Shown piece after piece: positions 34,061 through 47,521 of a DNA stretch of 64,000 bases. A program made the position numbers and the translations under genes. The notes below the pieces were generated by a model. It ran no database searches, was not told the DNA's origin, and was given only the letters and a program-made list of their open reading frames with translations. How positions within the stretch are numbered: the first letter of the stretch is position 1; each line of letters opens with the position of its first letter. Source of the DNA: Cricetomys ansorgei (taxonomy: Eukaryota; Chordata; Mammalia; Rodentia; Nesomyidae); assembly GCA_026225945.1 (NCBI GenBank), contig JAMJFZ010000289.1, forward strand, positions 5,188,501-5,252,500, given 5' to 3'.

Positions 34061-36554
34061 ACAATTGGCTACTCTGACCTGACATTCTCCGCCCTGAAGC
34101 CTAGCTGTCATAGTACTAGGAAGTGTTTTGCAAGTTGTCAAAAGAGGGAAGCAACCAACAAAAAAAAATTAGGAAACATTTTTCAGAGCAGAAATATTGT
34201 ATCCCAACAACACTGGTCAACACTAGAATTTTCTTCTGCTGAGATACATGGCATAACTTACTTGTGAGCCAAAGAAACTACCCATAGGTTGATAAAGCAG
34301 ACAACTGATTTGTCATAAACTTTCTGGAAACTCGGGATATTCTAGAAACTAGGATGCTAGAGAGCCAGGTGCAAAAAATATTCAGGATATTGTTTCTACC
34401 TTTAAATTCAAACTACAGTTCTAGTCCTATTAGTACACAGCTGAGCACTGCATGCCCAATTATGTTCATTATTGCTGCTGAGCTCTGATTAAATATTGCA
34501 GCTTCTATTGACTAGAAATTGAATATCACTAATTCCTGACCCAAAGTTCAGGAAATTGGCTTTTTCGACTTACATATGTGTCATGTTTCTTTTTTCTAGT
34601 TATGATGGGCTGGAGGTGAAGTATATGATACTTTTATCCCCTGTACAAAGTGCTTGTGTCTCATACCAAGGTTCATAAGATACATGACTCCCTGAAATAC
34701 AAAAGGTCCAGTTTCATATCTGTTTCTCTAGGGCAAATCATATCCTCAGTGACTCAAGCCCTCATTCAGCTCCTGCTGGTTCGCTTGCCTGGTGCATCTC
34801 ACTTCCTTTATCAGGTGACCCAACCTCAGTTCCTTGAGGGACCTGCAGTTCTCATCCAGTAATGTGAGTCTGAGGTGAGCCGCTGGTTTCATTTCTCTGG
34901 TGTCTCCTGGTACATGACTCCTAGTACCAACCTCTTAGCGACAGTCATCAATCTAGATACATCCATTTGACCTTGCCAGACATACACAGACGTTCCCCAG
35001 GATGCTCCTCTGAGAAACTGATTGGGAGGAATCCTCTTTCCTCTTTCATCATAAGACAGTAAGTATGAAGCTATCTGAAGCTTCATGGAAACAGCCAGCC
35101 TGAAAGAATAAAACCACCATGTAAAAAAATGTCAAAGATGAGAGACACAGGAGAAAAACAGCCCACTGGTGCCTGAATCTCCAGGCCTACTCACCCACAC
35201 CCACCACCATGTGCAGCTTCATTAAGTAAATCAATAAACTCTCCTTTTCATGTTCAAGCCAGAGAAAATTGGATTTCTTTCACATAAACAGCCTTCTAAG
35301 AAATACATTGTTCTTTTTCTGCCAAAGCTAAGGAAACCTAAAATAACTTCTTGGATTTCATAGACTTCTTCTGCAAACAATTCCGAAGAAAATGTGCATT
35401 TTTATTTTTCCTAGCTAGAAGATACAGTTGAGTAGGGGACAATCTGGGATACCAGATCCCAGTTGTTGCTCCCAGACCTGCTATCCATGAGCCCTGTGGT
35501 CTGGAGCTCTGCACATGACTTATTGTTTTTAAGAAGTCTACACTCCATATGTATAATTCAGGCATCTTACAGAACCTTCCTAGGGTTTTCTGTAATAAGA
35601 ATTTTCAGGTGATTTCTGGTCTGATTCTTTTCTCATTTAAGTTTATATCTCCTTGGAGTATAATTCTGATTCCTCATTTGAGACAATGAGGACAAGAACT
35701 ATGTAAAGAAATTGTTATGGACTTGACTTGTTTAATAGCTTCAGATATATGTCCATTGTAATTTGTTAAAACTCCTATATTTGGTAATATGATATGCTCA
35801 CAGATATTTTTATGAGACAGTCGTCATCTGCATATCAGTAAATTAAATGTGTGGAGCCAAGAAGACAAGAGAGTTACTCAGATATAGTGATTACATATCA
35901 ACACCAGGGCAGCAGGAAAACCCTGGTGTGACAAGTTAGAATCAGCTCCATTGCTAAGACTGAAGAATTTATTATTTAGCTTTCAAAACTCAGAAGTGAG
36001 AACTTATCAGATGTTTAGAACTCCTGAAGATTGTGTCTCAGGTAGCAACATTAGATGGATGTTATGGATATTTATGTTGAAACCCATTAGCCTGAAGCGA
36101 ATGTGTAATTCTTTTCAGTATCTTGTTTGAAACAGATATGACCAGTGTGATTATGCATAGTGATGACCATAGCTTCCTATTTTATGCAGGACTGAAATGT
36201 GTTCCTGTTACAACAGACTCAAGTACAAAAAGCTAAAATAAGAACAAGCGTTTTGAAAAAATGAGGAAGGTTTATTTGTGAACAGCACTCAGTGATGGCA
36301 CCAAACTCCTTTCACGAGAGTGTAGGTGAATGGGTAAAGTAGCTGGCTGTGAGTTTACTCTGCAGGTGAAGTGTTCAGAAATTGTTTTAAAATTTAGAAC
36401 TTTAAAATTTCTAGGATTTTTTAGCCTAATCAGTGTTTGTTAAAGAACAACAGTATACCTTTGTGGGAGGAAGAGATCAAAGCATATGGCGTTGCTTTCT
36501 TAAGCTTCACAGGAGAAGACTTGCCAGGCAGTATATGTCGTATGAAAATACCAT
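34061..36554. other. Unassigned DNA
   Basis: No gene or named repeat. A word typical of LTR or 3'-UTR ends, 'aatcaataaactctcctttt', occurs at about 35230-35250, but I could not define an element around it. Several 65-75-residue ORFs show no features. Confidence 0.35.
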
Positions 36555-36735
36555 AGTATAAAAGCATTGGAGTCTGAGCACCTGTTTCAAATTCTGGCTT
36601 TGCCAGCTAACTATTGTGGTCTTCTCCTTTCCATATCAGTGAAAATACAATGTTGAGTTTTATATCACCTCTGAGGCTTGGAACAACTCAGTGTCATCAC
36701 GTAGAGGAGATCCTTAATAAATGTATGCTTCAGCT
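36555..36735 (+). repeat. MIR SINE
   Basis: In MIR order: 'agcattggagtctgagcacc', 'tgtttcaaattctggctttg', 'ccagctaactattgtggtc' and an end 'ccttaataaatgtatgcttc'. Confidence 0.75.
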
Positions 36736-36984
36736 TTTCTCTGACTGAATTTTAGCATCCAGGTTTGTAAAGGAGAAATTCAGCAAGGTCATAAGAAAGA
36801 TTCCTCAAACCTGGGCTAACCCACAGGCAAATTCAGGTGACACTTCATTGAGATAGACTCTACAGTCGACAGGTCAGCTCCTCAGTAGCAGTGGGACAGG
36901 AGGATTATTAAAGTGGCTGCAGTAGTTTGAGGAGTTCTTTATAAAGACCTCTAGATGGTGAAGCTAGGATTTTTGACATGTACT

Positions 36985-37100
36985 TCAGAAAATGTTTCAG
37001 AACAAGACAGTATAAAGCAAAAAGGGAATTTATTGAGAATGGGTTTTAATGTAGAATTAAACAGATATTAAGGGGGAGAGACGAGCTGATAGAAGGGACA
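36985..37100 (-). mobile_element. Possible LTR fragment
   Basis: On the minus strand it has 'ctcaataaattccctttttg' followed by 'ctttatactg', the usual polyadenylation-signal region of retroviral LTRs. Boundaries and family are not recognisable, so this is weak. Confidence 0.25.
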
Positions 37101-37103
37101 ATG

Positions 37104-37108
<5 letters not shown>

Positions 37109-37150
<42 letters not shown>
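37109..37150 (+). repeat. (TA)n microsatellite, 21 units
   Basis: Uninterrupted TA run, self-complementary and prone to cruciform extrusion. Confidence 0.97.
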
Positions 37151-37153
<3 letters not shown>

Positions 37154-37925
37154 TTTTTATCTAAACATAGTAAACAATGAAATTATGACATTTTCAGGAA
37201 AACAAATAGATCTAATCAGAAAGACACTGTTCAAATGTTTTCTTTCACTGATGAATTCTTCATTTTATATTGGTACATGAAATGGATTTGTGCAGTTACA
37301 CACTTGCCTGTGTGTGCAATTGTGTCTGACAAAGGTAAAGTAAAACTATAATGGGAAGGAAAGATGGATATGGTCAAAGTATATGATATAATTATATGAC
37401 ATGTCTTTATAAAGCATCACTATATTATGTTTATATGCCAATAGAAAGATTAACTATGTACTATTTATATGTACTGTTTTATCTAGAAAGCTTTCCTTAG
37501 TACATGAGATTATAAGGTAGTTTATGTGATGTATTATACAGGTTTACAGGTTGATTGGAAAACAGGTAGGTCAGAAATGTCAGAGGAATCTTTATGGCAC
37601 ACAAGGAAGTCAAGGCCTATGCTTCATAAACAAGGTTGAGTCTTGTGTACTTTCTGAGGTTAAAGCAGGGATGAGCTATGTTTGCTTAATTTTCCCTGTC
37701 TATCTTACCTTAAACCCACCACCAGATATTGTAACCTGATCTTGGATGTTGTAAACTTCAGTTTTCCCATGAAGTCCACCATAGCACATAGAAGAACAGT
37801 TAGTAAATTGCCTCATAACTGTTCTACACGTTCTTGCTCTTTCAAGGATCCATCAGAACATTGAGGCATGAAAGAAAAGATAGAGGTCAGGAAAACTCGG
37901 GAAGTTGGCTGAGTTATCAGGGGTC
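37151..37925. other. Unassigned AT-rich DNA
   Basis: No feature recognised. Two overlapping 60-residue ORFs (37551-37864) are without support. Confidence 0.4.
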
Positions 37926-37929
37926 TGCA

Positions 37930-38052
37930 TGTCTGTAAAGGTCAAATAATAAATAATTCCTGCTGTCCAGACTGTGCAGTTCCCTTCACAGCTATGCCTA
38001 CTCAAATCTGATGCTGCAGAGGACACCATGGGTAATGTGTAAAACAAATGGT
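37930..38052 (+). mobile_element. Possible old DNA-transposon relic
   Basis: 'tgtaaaggtcaaataataaa' then 'cctgctgtccagactgtgca', 'agctatgcctactcaaatct' and 'gggtaatgtgtaaaacaaat' follow the order of an ancient mammalian interspersed repeat that I believe is hAT-related. No terminal inverted repeats are visible. Confidence 0.35.
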
Positions 38053-39254
38053 AGTGATTACATTACAAAAGAACTTGTTGACCAAGAAGAGCTAGTGGGT
38101 TGCATTTGTTCCTCTTGGCTTTGGATTGCATGGGGTTAGTGGGTTGAGTGTTCTAGCCACATCCTCCTTCACTATGGCATTAGAGCTCAGATTCGTGGAT
38201 GTCTGAATTTGGCACCAGTGTCCCTCACCTGACAGAGGGTGGAGTTCCTGTACTACAAGAGCTTGCTTCTCAGACCCAAGTTTCCATTACCACTCAATTC
38301 ACCTTCCTACTGACACACTCTCTCCAAGTAGATAAGTGGCTTCATCAAGGTTCCAAGTCTTAGCTCAGTGACTATGTTAACTACTCAAAGAGCAGCTCTG
38401 TACAATTGTTCATTTTTATAACTGATTATGCAGAATTTCATAAGATATGATTAGATTATCTGTCTTTTAATTTACTGCTTAGGTGAAAATGTTACCTTAG
38501 TTCCTATGTCCTACCCTAACGTTTTGGGAACATAAGGGCTTCTTACCACAATGCTGTGCTATTTATATATAATACCTATAAAAAGATGGCAGGAACTGAA
38601 AAGGGGATGTGATACATGATACTCAGAAGAGATTTTTAAAGTTCCTGCCATGGAGAAATATTAAGCATAAAAACAATACTAATCACCACACACACTGAAC
38701 AGATACTGAGCTAACCTCCAAGTGAAGAATTGTGATAGCTTGTGGTATGCTCGCTGCTGTCACCATCTGTTATTTCTTTGGGGAGGTTTGATGAAAGTAC
38801 CCCAAGGAGAAGAATTTCGCTGAAGAAAATAAAATAAACACAGCTGAGAGTAAGTGATTTAGCAGCCTGCCCAAAACAGCTTGTTCCCAGTCAATCCTCA
38901 GTTGCTGGGTCCCTTTTTGCCCTTTATCATACCACCAAACAACACTTTATCCTGCTACCTTTTCTCTCCCTTCCTTAACTAACACTCTCTTTACCTACCT
39001 CAGAGTTTAGCCTTTGGGAAAAGAGTTTTCATAGCAGAGAATGACTTTTCCAGCTCTGAAGTTCTAACATGTAAGTGTACACCAACTTCAACAAAGTAGT
39101 CCCACAGAACTTGAAAGAGTCATTAAGCTCAAATGTATTAACACAAACTTTGTATGTATCATGTCACTGTATTTCATTCCGTCCTCCTGCTCTTTCTAGA
39201 ATGAAATGATACATGAATGCAGAGTAGGAGCTTTCCACACATAAGATATATTGT
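38053..39254. other. Unassigned DNA
   Basis: Nothing recognised in about 1.2 kb. Confidence 0.4.
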
Positions 39255-39530
39255 TTTTGCATAGCTATGACTGAGAAGTACCTGACAGAAACAACTTCAG
39301 GAGGAAAAGATTTCTTTTGTCCAGGGTTTCAGAGGATTCAGTGCATGGGCACTTGGAAGAGCATCATGGCTATGAGGTTTATGGTGGAGGGGCTTCACCT
39401 CATTGTGGATAGAAAGCATAGATTGGGATAGGGCAGCGGCCAAGGTCAATATACCCTCAAAGACCTCCCTCCCACATCTTGGTCCTTCCAACATTTCCAG
39501 AACATCCCTAAAAAGAGTCATCAGCCAGAG
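39255..39530 (-). mobile_element. MaLR-type LTR, truncated
   Basis: 'tagctatgactgagaagtac', 'agaaacaacttcaggaggaa' and 'gggtttcagaggattcagtg' start the antisense LTR. Later 'agacctccctcccacatctt' follows the expected body. The right end is degraded. Confidence 0.6.
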
Positions 39531-41264
39531 AGCAAATGTTGGAAACAGGACCCTGTATTAAAAGCCTAACACCAAGTAACCTCCCTGGGCTTTTCTTTGC
39601 TTATACTTAAAGAACAAAAGCTAAACAAAACAGAACAACAACAACAAAAAAAAATTTCTAGAACCTTGCAATGGGGATGGTTTGTGTGTGCTTTATGTGG
39701 TATTATATATTCATTGTTAACTTTGCCTACATTGAAAACCAGATGAAAAGTCTAGAGGGATTCATCTTCTGATCTCACCTGTTATATGGATATTCTTCTA
39801 TGGTTTTATTTTGTCCTAGTGTACACACAGCCTTTCATATTTAACTATAGAAGTGTGAGGTTTTGTGTGTTAGTGTTGAAATCAATTTAACTTTCACCAG
39901 TGAGGAGAGTTACAATTATCATAATTCTTTGAAATAGGAAAAAAAAATTGCAACTGACAGAAAGATGTTTGTATATGTAGCATGGTTGCTTTGTTCCTAC
40001 CGACAATTCGTAGATTCACCTGAGGGGCATGCTGGGACACTACTGAGGGAATGAGGTATTCATATGGAGAGAACAGAGATAGGAAAAGAGGAGTCATTGG
40101 AAGGAATATGGAAAACAAAGGCAATTTTCATTCAGTATGAAAAATTATGGCCTTGAGATGAGATTAGGGTTCCAAGAACATTATTTCTCTTGGAGTCTGC
40201 AGGGTCTTCTCCCTCCTTCCACTGAGCCCCTTATATTGCACCTCAGTTTCTTTTATCACTAATCTCTAACATGATATTAGAAAGCTATAGTAAATTACAG
40301 TACAATTAATGGATTCTTATCGGTACAAGATTGGTAACTATTAAAATATGTAGCATGGTAACTATTAAAATATGGCAGCATAAATTTTTCTTAATTTTCA
40401 CACAATGTCAACTTTTATTACAAAATTGCACCTATGATTATACGTTCTTCTTTGTAGCCATCTATCCTTAGGCTCTTCCTGGCCAGTTTAAATCCCAATT
40501 TTTTTAAACAACCAATGTTCTTTTATCTGAATAGATTCACTTGCTTTATTTTTATGTGAGCTTTCTTGAATTTTTTTTTTCTACTTAGCAAAGCATCAAT
40601 TATTTACTCCATTGTTTGGAAAATGATCTGGAAATTCCTGTTTACCATACACACTGCATAGAATTTTTAATTTTAAGAAGGCTCGCAGATAATGAGGGCA
40701 ATCCTAGCCAGAGGGTGAGGAGAATTTGTGATTAATCAGGACTTTCTTTGTATGGCAGAAATGGAATATTCTTTATTAGTGAGTCAGTCATTTGGAACTC
40801 TTTATTCTTACTTGACTAACGAGTGACGAATGACACAGCTAAGTTTCAAAATAAGTTATAGTAGTTGCGTGTTTCTAATCACCTAGATGAAAGAGTAAAG
40901 AAAATTTGCAAGCTGCCGTCATTAGTCTTTAAAAAGCTTATCTTCTTCATGAAGGTAAGAAAAATTTATACATTCTTAGTACTTTTATTCAAGAAAATCA
41001 ACAAATCTACTAAGTATGATATTGAGTCTAAATCTACTCCCGGTAGAAGAGCTAATAATGATGGTATTATGTATGCGTAGCTACATAATAAACTATTCAT
41101 TCCCCTCAGGAATGTTGAGTGAAGTCATGTAGGAGAATGTAGACTCTGTCTTGTGGAGAGCATAGGAGAACTGGGTTTTCATCATTATCTCCAAAGACAT
41201 CAGGTAGCATTGAGAATCATGTGAATCATGACACTCTACTTAGCAAGTTCAAGGAAAACACATA
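39531..41264. other. Unassigned AT-rich DNA
   Basis: Contains a small A-rich (AAC)n at about 39637-39655 and the tandem duplication at 40333. The 71-residue ORF at 40865-41080 has no signature. Confidence 0.4.
40333..40380 (+). repeat. 24-bp tandem duplication, two units
   Basis: Both units begin 'ggtaactattaaaatatg'. Only the last bases differ ('tagcat' versus 'gcagca'). Confidence 0.9.
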
Positions 41265-41267
41265 TTT

Positions 41268-41350
41268 GGTATATATATATGTATACACATATATATGTAT
41301 GTATGTGTGTGTGTGTATGTGTGTGTGTGTGTGTATACACACATATACAC
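41268..41350 (+). repeat. (TATG)n/(TG)n/(TACA)n tract
   Basis: TA, TATG, then TG units, ending in tatacacaca. The Cys/Val-rich ORF start at 41295 is a repeat artefact. Confidence 0.92.
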
Positions 41351-41689
41351 AACATATTACAGGACAGAAATCCTCTTTAGAACATTAGTACAGATTAAAA
41401 ACTTGCTCCAGTTTTTAATAAGCATTAAAGTAGGACATGATATGCAACACAGGTACTTTGCTAAGAGATTTCATACAAACAGGAAAAAAACTAACCTTTT
41501 CATACAGCCAGGCAACTGTGTCCCATCATGTGCTTGTTACAAGATAACAATCAGCTAGTCCTAGAGTAAGAGAACGTGGAGGAGTCCCTTTGGTCATACT
41601 CCTATGTAAACTTGTTGACGTCATCCACAAAGGATGGTGTGGATGACAAACTCTGTGGCAGGAGGGAGTTTGCTCATTAGAACAAGGAA
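41351..41689. other. Unassigned DNA
   Basis: Nothing recognised. Confidence 0.4.
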
Positions 41690-42135
41690 CCTGAGTGAAA
41701 AAATATGACTGAGGACATGACTATTCCCAGGTATGGTTGAGGACAAGGTTTATTGTAGATATGATGGAAAGTGTAGCCAGAGGCATCTGGAGGGATTCAG
41801 ACTGTTCAGAGCCTGAGTGGGCAGGGGAGAAGTGTGATGGAGCAAAAATAGTACTGGAAACTCAGAGACCAAGAGGCCAAGGACCTAGAGGCTAAAGGAC
41901 CAGCAGTCAAAATGGCTGAGGTTATGTAGGAATCAGAGCAGCTGAGGGAAGGGAAGCCTAGCCCAGTCCCTAGGCTGGAGAGGTCAGGGTAGGGGACAAA
42001 GTATGGTAGCCAGGATGACTCTGTAACAGGTAGTGACTGAGGAACACTGGTGGCAAGTCCACTTTGCTGTTTTAAATAGGCACCTCAGTCAGCCAATTGT
42101 CCTGAGTTTGAGACCCAACAGAACCCGACGAAGTT
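41690..42135 (-). mobile_element. Possible ERV LTR, unresolved
   Basis: A G-rich, low-CpG tract containing 'caaggtttattgtagatatg' (opposite strand has an AATAAA-like 'caataaac') followed by a string of 'gaccaagaggccaaggacc' type purine-rich sequence and ending near 'gagtttgagacccaacagaa'. The composition differs from the flanks and resembles a rodent LTR, but I cannot name it. Confidence 0.3.
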
Positions 42136-44155
42136 GGGCTGATAACGATTCCATAGAAACTGGGAGATAGTGATACTGTTCCATTGACATTTACATTTTC
42201 AATAATAGTTTCTGGATTTTTTAGAAAAGTCACTGATATATAAAATTAACAGATTTGTTTAGTTTGTGTAAAGATATATGTAAAAAAAAACAAAACAGAA
42301 CAAAATAAAAAACAAAAAACTTGCAAATTTTCTAAGATAAATTCTCTGACTAAATCAATCAGATTTTCAGCAAGAATAACTAGCCTCCAGGTTTCTTTCC
42401 ATACAGCCTTATACAGGCCACCATTTCTGTCCTTATTTATGTTCTTGCTCACGGTACAGTCAATTGTAAGCAAGACTCTAAGCTAGGATACGAATATGAA
42501 TAATTGATCAGATACAAAGTACAATAGAGTCTTACCCATCAAGAGCTGTCCATCTAGGAATCCGGACCCATGGGCTCTGTATTCCTGCAGTGGGTCCTCT
42601 AAAGGACTTCCACAGTCTCTCCTGCACAGAGAAGGTAAATGTCAGCAGTGGGCCAAGACTTAGGCAGCACTGGCACCAAAATCTCTAGGTTGACTTAAAG
42701 AAGCCATTCTTTGAAAATACCCTCACATTGCAGTAGGGTCCTAGGATGAATAGGTGCCAACAGCTGCATAATGATCCTGTCCCAAGCACAGCATTGCTGC
42801 TTCTAACCAGAACCTGGTGAGTTAGTTAGTACTTCTACCCCAGTTTTGCTGATGGCTCTCCCCAGTCTGATAACTCACCTCTAGACTGAAAGCAGTCAAT
42901 AGGAGGAGTGTGTTTTAAGTATGGGTTCGTCTGACACTCAAGTCTGCCAGCCTACACTGAAGTATGAGCTCTGAAACCATAGGCTGGGTCTGCATCATAA
43001 GAGTTATGCATCTGCTTGGGGGAAAAAAAAAGATTTCCTTAAATAAGGATATTAGGAGTGCACTTAACGGGTTTCCTGCCAAATTTTGTACTTTGTTTTG
43101 TTTGATCCTGAATCTGAAGATGCAAGAAAGAAAAATATTTTAGGTTATATGAGTGAGATGGAGAGAGAGAGAGAGGGAGAGAGATGGGTTTCAGGAAGGT
43201 TAAATGCCTTTACCAATGTCTCGCAGTTCATGACTGGAAGGGCTCAGACTCTTCCAGAGAATCACATAGCTGCTTATCTGCTGCTTGCAACTAGACAATC
43301 CCTGGTCATAAAAGGTATGGAGGTTCTAGGATTCCTCCTCAGTGAGTGTTGATTCTGGGGATTCCGGAGTCCTGTTGAATATCCGTGCTTTTGTTTTTCT
43401 GACTTGTAAATAGAACTCTCTTTTCTTGATAGTCGCTGCGGGTAGAGAATAATATTTAAGGCTTTTCAAGCCTTCTCTGCTGTGCTTCCGGAACAATTCT
43501 GTACACTACTTACACAAATTAGGCCCTGTTCTGTGGTTTTTATTCAGGTAAAACTAATAGTTTCCCCCCAGAGTGAGGAATGTGTAATCAATCCCATTGT
43601 TTGGTTTCAATGGGTTATTATGGGTGGAAGAATTGCTACAGCAAAGGCAATTTAGAAAATCAGGTACAATTGACTCCCACCAATTTGCATACTATAGTTC
43701 CCAAAGCAAGAAGTCCCAGTATTTCAACTAGAGATAGGACAATCACTGAATGAGACCAGAGACAACTGAGAGAAGAGCTGAGAAGAAAGGAGGGGCAAAT
43801 GCATTCAGAATCATGTCCAATCCAAAAATGGGGGGAGGAGTGTAAAATTCTTCATGTTCTCCAATCTCTAGTATTCCCAGGAAATATTTACAGTAAAAGC
43901 CTTCATTGGGCAAATGCCTTCACAGTCCTCATACAGCTGGTCTTCCATGTGGAAAGGTGGTGCTGTCTGACAACATGAGAACGATGTGTCTTTCTATGAT
44001 GGGGACTGATCATAAAGCTCTTTAAGCCGCAAAATTCCTACTATTCTTATATGAAATCGGGATAAATTTTTCATGTGACCTGGGCTAGTCCATAGGCCCC
44101 TATGTATGCCGTGTCTTCATGAGTTCAGCTGAGGTGTTCTCTAGATCTTCCTTAC
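42136..44155. other. Unassigned DNA
   Basis: Contains a short (GA)n at about 43157-43183 and no recognised mobile elements. Small ORFs only. Confidence 0.4.
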
Positions 44156-44433
44156 AACGCTAGCATGTCCTGAAGAAAGGAAGAAACCGTGGGAGAACAC
44201 TGCCTTAGTGGCTGCTAAGTCTCTTGTCATGTCTATGGATGGTACCCAATGAGCCAAAAGAGAACGAAAGTGAAGAAAGGACGTGAGCTGTGCATCCCTG
44301 GACAAACGCATCCCACAAGTTAAAGGCAAAGACTTGCAAGCATACACCATCTTTGCAGTGAAATCAGGGCGGCTTCTGTCGGTAAGAAGTGGTGCTTGAT
44401 TGGGAAGTCCTGTGCCAGAAGTTTCTCCAGCAC
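44156..44433 (-). other. Candidate exon, unsupported
   Basis: On the minus strand a strong acceptor ('tttgctttctctacag', AG at 44434-44435) is followed by 278 bases and a donor 'gtt|gtaagg' (GT at 44154-44155). One frame is open through the whole interval (part of a 132-residue ORF, 44141-44539). I recognise no protein family. It could be a non-coding transcript exon or chance, since strong-looking sites are frequent in 64 kb. Confidence 0.2.
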
Positions 44434-45760
44434 CTGTAGAGAAAGCAAAGAAAGGTAGCTTGATGAGGAGGCACTGACAGTACAAGGCATAAAGCAGGTA
44501 GGAGCAGCCACATTTCAACAATATCATAGCAACTCCCAAAAAAGGAATGTGCGGACCACTTTCAGGAACCTGGATGGACTATGTAATGTAGTGAAGACAG
44601 AACCACCAAAGCACAAAAGTCACCACCTGATGAGGTGGAGCTGGAGTACAAGCCTTGATCCACTCCCACCCTGGCTGGCTCAGTATGTCCACATATGCAG
44701 TTGTTTTTTTTTTTTTTTTTTTTCCCTCTACTAGGCATTTCTCATTGCTAGCCAGCTCTGGGCATCTTTTCAGAGTCCTGCCCAGATATACAGAGCATTA
44801 CCTGGTGCCAGAGAGCAATCTTTGTATCTCCCTCCATCAACATTTCTGCTCTGCACCTGCCTGTTTCATCCACTTTAGGTCATTCAAATGAAGATCCATG
44901 TGTTTGTGTGTTGCTGGGAATTAAGAGTTCAAAGGCAGGCTGGCGCCAGTGCTGGGAGCTGCCTCAGCAGGGGGACGGCAATGTGCACTATGAAAAGCAA
45001 CTGCAGCTTTGAGTAGCTGCAGCTATTTGCATTCCTTGTTTCAAAAAGATCACTTTCAGTACATGGAGATAGTGGAAATGGATGCAGTCATCATTCCCAG
45101 GGCTTTGTTGGGCGGTGGCAGCTGGGAACTCTCTTTTCTCCTTGCCTACAACCCACAGACCCTCATGCAAAACAGGAGGTAAAAATGCCATTGTCCTTAA
45201 AATAAAACTTGACTGTGTCGCTACATATTGTTAAGTTTTGTTTTGTTTTGTTTTAATTGGAGGAAAAAAAAACTTTTTGTAGACAAAAGAATACAGGAAT
45301 TCAAATAAAAACTAAACAGACATGGAAAATTAGTGTTTCCCATTAATAACTATAAATAAAGCCATGTCTTCAGAAATACCAAATAGCCACATGTTCCTTG
45401 TGGAAAAAAAAATTCCTCTTTCATCCTGACATCCAGCTTTCTCCACCCCTCTATGAGACATATTTCTTTTCTTTGGTAATCCTTTAAATGTTTCTATGAG
45501 TTCTTTTCTCCTAGATGTTCTTTTATTTGTCCTCTAGTTATTTGGGGAACATACTTTGTCCTTCCTACAAAGTTTGTCTGCACACTGCTTTCAAAGAAAG
45601 GGTTTATGAAAGGATGAATGTGTTATTAAGGACCCATTATTTCATAAATTAACATATGCTAATAATTTTTATTGACACTTTCATTTATATATTGATTAAA
45701 CAATATGAGTTGATAGTCTACCAAATGTCAAGAATCTTCTGTCTTAAGCATGCAGATATT
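44434..45760. other. Unassigned DNA with a poly-T run
   Basis: A run of 20 T at 44704-44723 may be the tail of a minus-strand retroposon that I cannot identify. A (GTTTT)n stretch lies at about 45236-45256. No gene is supported. Confidence 0.45.
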
Positions 45761-45958
45761 GAGGACCTGACAGGATGACTCAAGAGACAGACGCTTGTCA
45801 GCAAAGCTGGTGATCTGAGTTCAAAGCCCAGAACGCACATAGTACAAGGAGAATATTGACTTCCAAACACTGACCTTTGACCTCCTCACATGTCCTGTGG
45901 CATGTACTCATGATCACACACAAAATCAATCAATAAATAAATAAATGTAACAAAAATT
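45761..45958 (+). repeat. RSINE/B4-family SINE, diverged
   Basis: 'gcttgtcagcaaagctggtg', 'atctgagttcaaagcccaga' and 'ctttgacctcctcacatgtc', with the tail 'aatcaataaataaataaatg'. Confidence 0.75.
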
Positions 45959-47521
45959 AATTAATGACATAAATATTGATAAGGTCCTTCCTCAAAGCCT
46001 TACATTTAAGCATGGGTTGTGGGCACATAAGCATGACTAGAAATTACAATTTATAATATAAAGAATGCATGGAAGATTCATTTTTATAGCCTTCTAAATA
46101 TTACTACCTTGCTGTCTGAATAAATGAGAGCTGTGTTGCTAAATAACAGTAAAGGCCCTGGAGAGCAACAGTGGATAAAGACTGGTTGGGAAATGAAGCC
46201 ATAGTGACATATGGGTTTAGAGAACACCGTGACTCCCAGCAATCCGGGTCCATTATTCTTACTGGCGTAGCCCCGAATCTTCCTTGATTGGCTGTTTCCT
46301 CTGTGCATGGTATCTTTTATACATTAAGGGCCATCCTAGAATGGCAGCCAGATGGAGAACAAAAAGCATTTAGCTTTTGAGCCAGAAGACCTGGTATGTA
46401 CAGAAAAGATAATAATTTTAGTCTGTCAGTGATCCGTGCTGATTGAGGATGTAGATATTAAGTGTACAGGAAACAATAAATCGTCTGAAGCTCTTCAGGG
46501 GAAGTTTATGGTATAGGTGGACTTGACAGAGAATGAGAAAAGACAAACATCTGCAGGAAAGTCTCAGCGTGGTTCATGGGATGCGAAGGCACTAAGGTCA
46601 TGGAACATCTGTGGAATCTTATGTTTCCTGGCTGAGGGCTTGTTTCTGCCAGGTTCCATGTTGATGCTAAATAATGAAATGCCATAGGAATTCTTCATGC
46701 CCTTCCTAAAACATTTTCTCCTTTTGGCTGATTTTTCCTTTCTTGACTTTTTTCTTCTTAGGCTTCATGATCCTACAATGACTTTTTCTTCTCATTTCCA
46801 TGTCTGATCAATTTATTTTTGTACATTGTTCTCCTCCAACCTTTAAATGTCTGTTTTCACCGTGGTTCCACAAATCATCACTCGAAATTGCAGTTATCCT
46901 TGAATTCCACATTCAGTTCTCCCACCGTCCCTGCAATTCTCTGTTAACCGGTTTTCATCATTTCCACCCTCAACTCTGTGACCATTTCACCGAAGACTAA
47001 AAGTGTCACACCATCACATCAGACTCAGCCATTGACCAGCTCCCTACATTATTCATCCCACGGAGGGGATCATCTCCAGAACTTTACCACTACAGTGTAA
47101 TCCAGGACTGAAATCTCTGTAACCAGGTTCTCTGGTCAAATTCTACCATTGTTCTTCCTGTTCCTTAGCTTTTGGTATCTAGATATTTGGTTCCTTTCCC
47201 CATATTACTCACTCAGGTTAATTATTCTGAGAGTCTTCTTTGATAATATCTCTCTAACAAGTACAATCTAAGATAATGTTTTTTAAATGAAAGTATAGAG
47301 ACTCACAAAAAAGTAGATTTTGCTGTTCCATTTCTTTCTATTGCCTGCCACCTGCCTCATGAAGCCCTTGGCACCTAACTTGTGCTCTGTGGAATTCTCC
47401 GTATTCCTATCTTTGTGCTTCTCCTAACCAGTCAACATTTTTAAGTATTATCACTTTAAAAAATACACATGTAGTAAGTATTATCTTCTTACAGTAACTA
47501 AGTGGCTTGATGCTGAATGAC
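45959..47521. other. Unassigned, part possibly L2
   Basis: C/T-rich sequence at about 46700-47240 has the general texture of LINE-2 coding relics, but I cannot align it with confidence. The rest is unassigned. Confidence 0.3.
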
